A stretch of DNA of 64,000 nucleotides from IMG/VR virus record IMGVR_UViG_3300037882_001881, positions 1-64,000 of that record; one strand, written 5' to 3'. Source of the stretch: a virus. The notes below the pieces were generated by a model that was given only the letters and a program-made list of their open reading frames with translations, searched no databases and had not been told where the DNA came from. The translations under genes were made by a program, and so were the position numbers. Below are positions 58,862 to 64,000 of this stretch, piece after piece (positions within the stretch are counted from its first letter, which is position 1; every line of letters starts with the position of its first letter).

Positions 58862-58887
58862 CAGGGCTGGTACGCTCCAGCCCTGTC
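58862..58887 (+). terminator. 10-bp CAGGG hairpin followed by T-run
   Basis: ACAGGGCTGG (58862-58871) and CCAGCCCTGT (58878-58887) pair perfectly around TACGCT, followed by CTATTTTTC. It is probably an intrinsic terminator of the preceding genes. Compared with the hairpin at 55808, two stem pairs are changed on both sides, which shows that the pairing is conserved. The next start is at 58930. Confidence 0.7.
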
Positions 58888-58929
58888 TATTTTTCTCCCG
58901 CCGGTGAGGGACCGACAAAAGACAACTAT

Positions 58930-59349
58930 ATGACCAACTCGGAAACCCACACTCTGCCGCGCACGGGGCAACCGCCGCTCCGTGTCGTCGGCACACTCGT
59001 TTACAGGGCCAGCAGCAGGCAGACCCCAACAAAGAAGGGTCGGCCCCTGGAGACTCGCTGGCATGAGCTGTCGGTCTATCTCTCTGAGTCCGGCCAGACG
59101 GTCGGTCACATCAGCTATCGCACCGAGTGGCCAGGGGAACTTGACGACGCATTGGCCAGGGTCGCTCCGATCCCTGACCTCGTCCGTTGGCTCGAAGACC
59201 ACGACCCGACCGGAGCCGTTGTCGGTTTTCCGGCGGGACGGGGATTTGCCGACCGCCAGTCGGCCCTGCTCACAGCGGTCGAACACGGGTACGATCGTGC
59301 CCTGAGTGAGCTGCTCGCAGGGCTGGGAGTGACCGAAACCGTCGAATAG
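58930..59349 (+). CDS. Hypothetical protein, 139 residues
   Basis: The product starts MTNSETHTLPRTGQPPLRVV and has a beta-rich first half (YRASSRQTPTKKGRPLETRW, ELSVYLSESGQTVGHISYR), then GELDDALARVAPIPDLVRWL and a helical end. A 13-mer variant encodes FPAGRG (59227-59239). The ribosome site is weak (GGGA too far upstream). It is the last rightward gene of the leader-carrying group. No family was recognised. Confidence 0.55.
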   Translation: MTNSETHTLPRTGQPPLRVVGTLVYRASSRQTPTKKGRPLETRWHELSVYLSESGQTVGHISYRTEWPGELDDALARVAPIPDLVRWLEDHDPTGAVVGFPAGRGFADRQSALLTAVEHGYDRALSELLAGLGVTETVE

Positions 59350-59356
59350 TCATCCC

Positions 59357-59369
59357 GTCCCGCCGGAAC
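59357..59369. repeat. Dispersed 13-mer, intergenic copy between converging genes
   Basis: Exact GTCCCGCCGGAAC, 7 bp after the stop of the 139-residue gene. It is followed by CGCGGGAACGCGGG. Confidence 0.9.
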
Positions 59370-59429
59370 GCGGGAACGCGGGACAATCTTAGGCGCAGAT
59401 TAGGCTGCGGCAATGCAGTGTAATCTGCG

Positions 59430-59792
59430 TTATGCCGATCCAAGAAGCTCGATCGCCGTTCGCAGCGACCGTGCCCAGCCATGAGCCGTGTTTCCCGCCG
59501 CGAGACTTTGACCCACGATCGCCTTTCGCACACTTGCCGGCGTCGATTTCGGCAAGTCCCAATCTTCCAAAAACTCAGACGGCATTCCTTCTCCGCGAAC
59601 CATCTCGGCAGCCACCTTGACCAGCAGACTTTTTGCTCGCTCCACCGGACTCAGCGGACTTGGTGGCTCAGGCTTCCGCACGACCCGCGTGTCTTGCGAG
59701 CCGCACTTGGTGCAGAGCACATGCGGCACGATGTTGTCTTCGTGCTCAGCCGTGTTTCCGCAATCCCAACATCGTCGTTCGTGTAACGGCAT
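59430..59792 (-). CDS. Zinc-ribbon protein, 120 residues
   Basis: ATG 59792 lies behind GAGGAAA. The protein begins MPLHERRCWDCGNTAEHEDN and VPHVLCTKCGSQDTRVV, two CxxC pairs of a zinc ribbon of FmdB type. A helical part (SPVERAKSLLVKVAAEMVRG) and a C-terminal helix follow. Zinc ribbons of this type bind nucleic acid or proteins in small regulators. Its target is unknown. Confidence 0.6.
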   Translation of the reverse strand: MPLHERRCWDCGNTAEHEDNIVPHVLCTKCGSQDTRVVRKPEPPSPLSPVERAKSLLVKVAAEMVRGEGMPSEFLEDWDLPKSTPASVRKAIVGQSLAAGNTAHGWARSLRTAIELLGSA

Positions 59793-59886
59793 AACAATTT
59801 CCTCTGCCGGACTGGGGTTAATCTTCTCTGACAGTTCTCGTTCTCTTCCTCGCCGGTGACTCATCGCCAGCCGGCAAGGAAAAGCG

Positions 59887-60234
59887 TTATGCGTCAAACT
59901 CACCCAACCCAAAAAGCAACTCTTCCACTTCCTTCATCTCGCAGTTGTCCGCATGCTTCCACGGTCGCGTTGGACTCCCGACAGTGTGGCACATGCGACA
60001 CGTTTGGAAGTCACTCCCATGTACTCCGAAAGAATCCTTTGGGCACATCTTGTCGTACAAACGCTGCAAAACGTCGTGTGTACGTGTGTCCCATCCGCAT
60101 TCCATGCAGACATGCCCCATGAAGTCTTCGCCTGTCTGCTCGTGCAGCGCGTCCCATGCGGCCAGGCCACCAGAACAATGCGGTTCGTTTGAGCCGCGAT
60201 CTTCTGGCTGTTGGTCGTCAATCGTGTCTTCCAT
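59887..60234 (-). CDS. Cys-rich hypothetical protein, 115 residues
   Basis: ATG 60234 has AAAGGTGAGAG upstream. It has an acidic N-terminus and two CxxC pairs (MGHVCMECGWDTRTHD and FQTCRMCHTVGSPTR), plus His residues (AWDALHEQTGED), so it probably binds zinc. The end is helical and acidic (NCEMKEVEELLFGLGEFDA). No family was recognised. Confidence 0.6.
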   Translation of the reverse strand: MEDTIDDQQPEDRGSNEPHCSGGLAAWDALHEQTGEDFMGHVCMECGWDTRTHDVLQRLYDKMCPKDSFGVHGSDFQTCRMCHTVGSPTRPWKHADNCEMKEVEELLFGLGEFDA

Positions 60235-60371
60235 CGTCTCTCACCTTTCGCGGCCAAACGACCGCAAGCGTTCCAAAGACTCAAATACCCTACCGCTGTC
60301 TTGATCCGGGTCAGACCTTCGTCTCGACGCTCTGCGTATCAGCGGCCACGATCAGAGCACCATCGGTTGTC

Positions 60372-60614
60372 TCACTTCCCGGCGGGCCGCTTGTCCAATT
60401 CTTTCTCGGCCAAGATCGCCGCCACGTCGTCGATGTGCAGGCAGTCGCACAAACAGGCGTAGTCGTTCGCCGCTTGAATAATCGCGATGTTGCCGTTGCA
60501 GTGGTCATTGCCCGGAACCGCGCTGTGAAGAACTCCGAAGGACTCAACCTTCCCGCCTTGGAGCTTCACGATCTTATCGCCGTTGTGGGCTTCTCGCCCG
60601 TTTCTGTAGTGCAT
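60372..60614 (-). CDS. Small hypothetical protein, 80 residues
   Basis: ATG 60614 lies behind AAGGGAG. The product begins MHYRNGREAHNGDKIVKLQG, a beta segment widespread at the start of small phage proteins, then has several Cys (DYACLCDCLHIDD) and a charged end. The 137-bp gap to the gene below has no gene. The function is unknown. Confidence 0.6.
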   Translation of the reverse strand: MHYRNGREAHNGDKIVKLQGGKVESFGVLHSAVPGNDHCNGNIAIIQAANDYACLCDCLHIDDVAAILAEKELDKRPAGK

Positions 60615-60709
60615 CTCAACTCCCTTGCTTTGGAACAACTGCATGAACGGGACCGGTTCACGCTGTTTGAAGTAGTAGGCCGCAGTCCCCGGCCCGTTCT
60701 GGTTGCAAC

Positions 60710-61045
60710 CTAAAACGTCTTCCCGCCGTGCATTCGTTCCCGGCCCCGGTTCATAGCCATCTTTGCCACGATCGCCTCGCCGACTCGCCACCCGCGAGCA
60801 CATGCGGCATCCATTATCCGGATCACCACATCGGCAAGCTCGGCCTCGACGCCCTGGAACTCAGGGACTTTGTCGTCAGGGCCGTTACCGTGTCGCAACG
60901 CTTCCAGTGCCTCGGACAGTTCCGAGTGCATCAGGGCGATCATCTCGCCGTCGTTGCGATCCCTGTCCCACCAGCCTTTTTCCCTGGCTGTCTCGTGGAC
61001 CTCTCTGGCTGTCTCACGCCACGTCTCAACAAACAAGTTTCCCAC
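60710..61045 (-). CDS. MazG-like NTP pyrophosphohydrolase
   Basis: GTG 61045 lies behind GGGGAG. The 111-residue protein has MIALMHSELSEALEALRHGN (helix with ExxE), then FQGVEAELADVVIRIMDAAC (ExxxD), the metal-binding motif of MazG/dUTPase-like enzymes. They hydrolyse NTPs to NMP and pyrophosphate. Phage forms may lower (p)ppGpp or remove modified nucleotides. It lies in the small-gene block before SSB. Confidence 0.85.
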   Translation of the reverse strand: MGNLFVETWRETAREVHETAREKGWWDRDRNDGEMIALMHSELSEALEALRHGNGPDDKVPEFQGVEAELADVVIRIMDAACARGWRVGEAIVAKMAMNRGRERMHGGKTF

Positions 61046-61059
61046 ACCAAGCTCCCCTA

Positions 61060-61323
61060 CTAAGAGTCCGACTCTTCTCGTAATTCACACCGTTGGCAGT
61101 AGATACAAAATCGACACTCGATCTGTTTTCCCTGGCGGTCCTCGCGAGCTGTCCACGGTCCATAACTGTGCTCTACGCAACTCGTCGAGTAAACCGGGGC
61201 GTACTCCAATTCAACCTCGAATTTGAAACCGCACTTCTCGCACTCCATCTCACCGATATCGTCCTCGTGAAGTCCTGTCGGCTGATGCTCGTGCTCGCAC
61301 TTCGGGCAGTCGATTGTGTCCAT
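61060..61323 (-). CDS. Zinc-ribbon protein, 87 residues
   Basis: The product begins MDTIDCPKCEHEHQPTGLHE and has MECEKCGFKFEVELE, two CxxC pairs of a zinc ribbon, then IECRFCIYCQRCELREE with further Cys. The two clusters suggest two zinc sites. GGAGAGAGG precedes ATG 61323. It lies between the SSB and MazG-like genes. No family was recognised. Confidence 0.65.
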   Translation of the reverse strand: MDTIDCPKCEHEHQPTGLHEDDIGEMECEKCGFKFEVELEYAPVYSTSCVEHSYGPWTAREDRQGKQIECRFCIYCQRCELREESDS

Positions 61324-61341
61324 TCCTGCCTCTCTCCCCTG

Positions 61342-61794
61342 TTAAAACGGAACGTCTCCATCACCGCCCGGCGGAGGGAACGCCCCTGCCGCTGCGTCGT
61401 AGTCAGGGCCATCCCCTTGATTGTTCGGCTCTTGTTGCTGACGAGGTGATCCACCATCACCCTTGCTGCCGAGCAACTGCATTGAGTCGCCGATAACCTT
61501 CAGTTTGCTTCTTTTCTGCCCTGACTCCTTATCCGTCCACGAGTCGAGCGACAGCTTTCCGCAAATCAGAATTGCCGACCCTTTGCGGCAGTATTCGGCA
61601 CATACCTCGGCGGTCCTATTCCAAAGAGTCACATCCACAAACACGCACTTCTCTACCATCTCCCCAGACTTAGCTTTGTACTTCTCGTTTATCGCCAATC
61701 CAACCTCAGTAACCGCCGCACCTCCAGGGGTGTACTTCAATTGAACATCGCGGGTTAAATTTCCCATAAGAGTTACTTGATTCAGGCTTGGCAT
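61342..61794 (-). CDS. ssb: Single-stranded DNA-binding protein
   Basis: The 150-residue protein starts MPSLNQVTLMGNLTRDVQLK (beta strand 1 of the OB fold with GNLTRD), has the Trp-containing VFVDVTLWNRTAEVCAEYC and a Gly/Gln-rich linker, and ends in the acidic tip GGDGDVPF, which recruits partners. AAGGAG precedes ATG 61794. It works with the recombination and replication proteins. It overlaps the upstream gene by 13 bp. Confidence 0.93.
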   Translation of the reverse strand: MPSLNQVTLMGNLTRDVQLKYTPGGAAVTEVGLAINEKYKAKSGEMVEKCVFVDVTLWNRTAEVCAEYCRKGSAILICGKLSLDSWTDKESGQKRSKLKVIGDSMQLLGSKGDGGSPRQQQEPNNQGDGPDYDAAAGAFPPPGGDGDVPF

Positions 61795-62465
61795 TCTTGC
61801 ATCTCCTTGCGTTGTCTTGTTCTCTTTGGCGGCATTGTAAATATCACACCCACTGCCAAACCAATTTTGAGGCGATGCCTCGCAGTCGAGTACGGAACAT
61901 TGTAAATCTCGCACCACTCTTTGAGGCACCTAGTGACGCCATCTATGGCTATCATCCTGTTGTCCCTTCTGTTTCTCTGCTGCTCCTTCTTTGTTGCCCA
62001 TCGACAGTTTCCAGGCTCGTAATTGCCGTTCATGTCAGGCCATCTGTCGAGCGTTTTTCCTTCGGGACGAACTCCCATATCGCTCAAAAAGTCCTCGAAT
62101 GAATTCATCCATCTTTCACACACGGTTATACCGCGACCACCATAGCTACTGTATTCCGTGGCCTTTTCATTTGTGCATCGTGCCTTCATCGTTGCCCACG
62201 TATAATAAGTCCCCGACTTGTGCATTCCGTGCTTCACATTCCTCCTGCCAAATCGTTCCTCTCTCAGGCATCCACAGTGACCAGTTATTTTTGCTGATCC
62301 ATGCTGTAGGATGATCGTGCCTCCACAATCACAATTCCACATCCAGTGATACGCTGCTTCACCTCTTCTCTCATGGGGGAGCTGTGCCACCAAGAGTCCG
62401 CACCTCACTCCTTTTATATCTCTGTACTTATTAACAGATACCTCTTTGCCTGACGCATCTTTCAT
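61782..62465 (-). CDS. Homing-endonuclease-like hypothetical protein
   Basis: The 227-residue protein has a zinc-ribbon-like start (WNCDCGGTIILQHGSAKITG, then HCGCLREE), followed by HGMHKSGTYYTWATMKARCT, SSYGGRGITVCERW and LDRWPDMNGNYEPGNCRWAT. Those last motifs are the common core of a large phage family related to HNH/AP2 homing endonucleases. The gene is AT-richer than its neighbours, lies between a terminator and ssb, and overlaps the ssb start. It is probably a mobile gene. Confidence 0.7.
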   Translation of the reverse strand: MKDASGKEVSVNKYRDIKGVRCGLLVAQLPHERRGEAAYHWMWNCDCGGTIILQHGSAKITGHCGCLREERFGRRNVKHGMHKSGTYYTWATMKARCTNEKATEYSSYGGRGITVCERWMNSFEDFLSDMGVRPEGKTLDRWPDMNGNYEPGNCRWATKKEQQRNRRDNRMIAIDGVTRCLKEWCEIYNVPYSTARHRLKIGLAVGVIFTMPPKRTRQRKEMQECQA

Positions 62466-62480
62466 GCTCGAACTCCAACA

Positions 62481-62525
62481 AAAAACCGTTGGCTAAACGA
62501 CTAGCGGATCGTCCAACCAACGGCC
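62481..62525 (-). terminator. Intrinsic terminator
   Basis: On the minus strand CCGTTGG (62518-62524 as CCAACGG on plus) and CCAACGG pair over 7 bp around a 24-base loop and are followed by six T residues. It ends transcripts from the HNH-like gene before the homing-type gene. Confidence 0.75.
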
Positions 62526-62608
62526 AAGCTCTGCTTTCGCAGAGATGTGAATTTTGAAGCCGCCGCTAGACAGCTTCCGTTGGAATCGGCACATAGAGAA
62601 ATCTGTTA

Positions 62609-63181
62609 TTACTTCTTTAGCAGCAACCACTGAATCATCTCCCTTTTGTAGTTCTCGTATGGCTCAGGGAGCTGACCCTGCGCCTCTAACCAATCGACAA
62701 ACGGCACTCCCACGATCTTGCTCAACACGTCGGCGTCGAACTCTTTTGGCAGGGCCGGATCAATCTGGATGCCAGCCAGCTCGGTCAGCATCTCGTTATG
62801 CACCTGCTTCTGAAACTTGGCGTAGAGGCAGGCCATGCGGAACTCGTTCGGTGCCTTGTCGTGCCCGTAACTGTGAGCCGCCGCCCCGACTATGATCAGG
62901 TTCGTCCGCATCTCCTGCTCACGAGTCCCTCGCCCGAAGATGTGATGCACCTGCTTCTCGCTCGGCCCGTTCCAGCACAGGGACCACTTGTGCCACACCA
63001 GCCCGTCGAGGTACGCACTGACCTCGCAGTGCGATACCTCCTGATGGTACGCCACGCAGGCCAAGGTCCGAGCCTTCTTTACCGACAGGGTTCTCTGCGC
63101 CGCAAGAATGTCGTCCGTGTCGTAGGCACGCCCCAACGCTTCGTTCCTGTCCTGCTGATCCATCAGGCTACCTCGGTCCAT
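62609..63181 (-). CDS. HNH-like nuclease protein
   Basis: The 190-residue protein (start 63181 behind GGAGCGAG; ATG 63163 also possible behind GAGG) has VHHIFGRGTREQEMRTNLII followed by VGAAAHSYGHD (about 92-122), which matches the HH...N...H layout of HNH nucleases, without the usual zinc Cys pairs. The C-terminal helical part is long. In phages such proteins act in DNA processing or packaging. It overlaps its neighbour upstream as TAATG. Confidence 0.7.
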   Translation of the reverse strand: MDRGSLMDQQDRNEALGRAYDTDDILAAQRTLSVKKARTLACVAYHQEVSHCEVSAYLDGLVWHKWSLCWNGPSEKQVHHIFGRGTREQEMRTNLIIVGAAAHSYGHDKAPNEFRMACLYAKFQKQVHNEMLTELAGIQIDPALPKEFDADVLSKIVGVPFVDWLEAQGQLPEPYENYKREMIQWLLLKK

Positions 63182-63450
63182 TATTTCTCGCTCCGTGCAT
63201 CAGGGTCCGTCACGTCGTCGCTTGTCTGTCCCGCCGGAACGCTGTCACTTGCCGGGGGCGACTTCTGGTCGTCGAGGATCGCCTTTAGCGTCGCGTTCGC
63301 CTGTCGCCGGGGGTCTGGTCCCTCCGCCTCCGGTCCCTGCGGATTGACTGCGGTGAGCAGCAGCAGCAGGTTTGCCACCGTTTCCACCGCTCTCACCTCG
63401 TGGCTGTCCAGCTTGGGGATGTTCTGTCCGTTTTGGATCAATACTCGCAT
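63181..63450 (-). CDS. Hypothetical protein, 89 residues
   Basis: ATG 63450 opens a frame reading MRVLIQNGQNIPKLDSHEVR and VETVANLLLLLTAVNPQGPE, then an Arg/Ala part and a Ser/Asp-rich tail carrying the exact 13-mer (VPAG, 63228-63240). The ribosome site is weak. It overlaps another frame (63245-63772) by 206 bp, and this frame looks the more protein-like of the two in that part. Confidence 0.5.
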   Translation of the reverse strand: MRVLIQNGQNIPKLDSHEVRAVETVANLLLLLTAVNPQGPEAEGPDPRRQANATLKAILDDQKSPPASDSVPAGQTSDDVTDPDARSEK

Positions 63451-63772
63451 TCTCAGGGTTCTTTCGTTCTGAGGCAGGAGCAACCGGCCCTGACTCGATC
63501 TTTGGTACGTCTGGCGCAGGGACTTCCTGAGCCAGTTCAATTGCATCCATCTCCGACAGCACCGTGCGTATCGACTCACGGGCGCTGATCGAAAGCCAGG
63601 GTTCTTTGTTTCCGACCAACAACCGCATTCTGGTCATCAACCGGGACTTTCCGCTGTCCCGTCTCGCCCTGATCACCAGGGCTGCCATCTCCGTCGCCGT
63701 CAGGGACGACTTCTCCAAAAGTTTCTGCCCCAACATCAGGGCCACACTGTCCGCCTCGGTAAACTCCCGCAT
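63245..63772 (-). CDS. Hypothetical protein, 175 residues, overlapping two neighbours
   Basis: ATG 63772 has GGAGAGGG upstream. The first 85 residues are well formed (MREFTEADSVALMLGQKLLE, ATEMAALVIRARRDSGKSRL, EPWLSISARESIRTVLSEMD). The rest is Pro/Gly/Arg-rich low complexity, where it overlaps the 89-residue frame. Either the tail is a disordered extension or a frameshift joins the two. No family was recognised. Confidence 0.5.
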   Translation of the reverse strand: MREFTEADSVALMLGQKLLEKSSLTATEMAALVIRARRDSGKSRLMTRMRLLVGNKEPWLSISARESIRTVLSEMDAIELAQEVPAPDVPKIESGPVAPASERKNPENASIDPKRTEHPQAGQPRGESGGNGGKPAAAAHRSQSAGTGGGGTRPPATGERDAKGDPRRPEVAPGK

Positions 63773-63971
63773 ATCCCTCTCCGAACACTTCCAATGGGCA
63801 ATCAATCAACCGAGTCGGCAGGAAGCCGAGCCACTCACCAGGGCGATTCGAGTCCAGGGGAGGACCATTGAACGTGCAGAAGTGTTGCTCGCCCTGATAA
63901 TCAGCCTGCGGCACTCCTCGCATCGCGAGAAGATGCTCGCAGCCCTGGCGGGACCGCAGTTTCTCTATCAC
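63576..63971 (-). CDS. Hypothetical protein near the right edge
   Basis: GTG 63971 opens a 131-residue frame starting MIEKLRSRQGCEHLLAMRGV and continuing with FCTFNGPPLDSNRPGEWLGF. Its last 65 residues overlap the start of the 175-residue gene and become Gly/Asp-rich. The ribosome site is poor, so the true start may lie beyond the window. No family was recognised. Confidence 0.4.
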   Translation of the reverse strand: MIEKLRSRQGCEHLLAMRGVPQADYQGEQHFCTFNGPPLDSNRPGEWLGFLPTRLIDCPLEVFGEGYAGVYRGGQCGPDVGAETFGEVVPDGDGDGSPGDQGETGQRKVPVDDQNAVVGRKQRTLAFDQRP

Positions 63972-64000
63972 AATTCAACGTCCCGACCAGTGGCTAAACT

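Overview
The window looks like most of the genome of a temperate tailed bacteriophage. It carries an integrase beside a tRNA-derived attachment core, a large terminase, portal, scaffold and major capsid protein, long tail or fibre genes, and a recombination module. No tail-tube or tape-measure gene was recognised, and one 3275-residue protein resembles phage polyvalent (ejected) proteins, so a podovirus-like particle is the best guess. GC content is high. The CsrA and single-strand-binding protein look like those of Planctomycetota, so a planctomycete host is plausible but not shown. Both window edges cut through coding sequence.

Layout. At 1-5.3 kb (minus strand) lies a recombination operon: tandem-HTH protein, CsrA, RecE-like nuclease, SMC-like ATPase, SEC-C protein and RuvC-like resolvase. 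At 5.4-7.2 kb are a terminator, a tRNA-Arg(CCG) 3' half serving as attP, and the tyrosine integrase. From 7.3 to 11.7 kb are a structured intergenic region, small plus-strand genes, paralogous small proteins, and a FliA-type sigma factor with a Fis-like gene nested in another frame. From 11.6 to 50.9 kb is one long minus-strand virion and lysis block, read portal, scaffold, capsid, connector, lysis and accessory genes (including a Tad1-like anti-Thoeris candidate and a papain-like protease), tail and fibre proteins with a glycosyltransferase and a methyltransferase, then the giant polyvalent protein. TerL (51.2-53.2 kb) is on the plus strand, opposite to portal. From 53.2 to 54.7 kb are an R2K ATP-grasp protein, endonuclease VII and a ribbon-helix-helix protein. 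From 54.7 to 55.6 kb is a gene-poor, pyrimidine-rich stretch. From 55.6 to 59.3 kb are small plus-strand genes, several with a two-hairpin leader. From 59.4 to 64 kb (minus strand) are zinc-ribbon proteins, a MazG-like pyrophosphohydrolase, SSB, a homing-type gene and an HNH-like gene.

Three signals are not explained by the genes. First, a 13-base element (GTTCCGGCGGGAC or its reverse complement) occurs 15 times exactly and about a dozen times with one or two changes, in coding and non-coding DNA. Second, the pentamer CAGGG/CCCTG is conspicuously abundant and forms the base of a family of intergenic hairpins with compensatory changes. Third, three plus-strand leaders carry a 5-bp stem closed by an 8-base loop containing ANGGA, the recognition core of CsrA, in a phage that encodes its own CsrA. 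The candidate undescribed system is therefore a phage CsrA acting on structured leaders of the phage's own genes.
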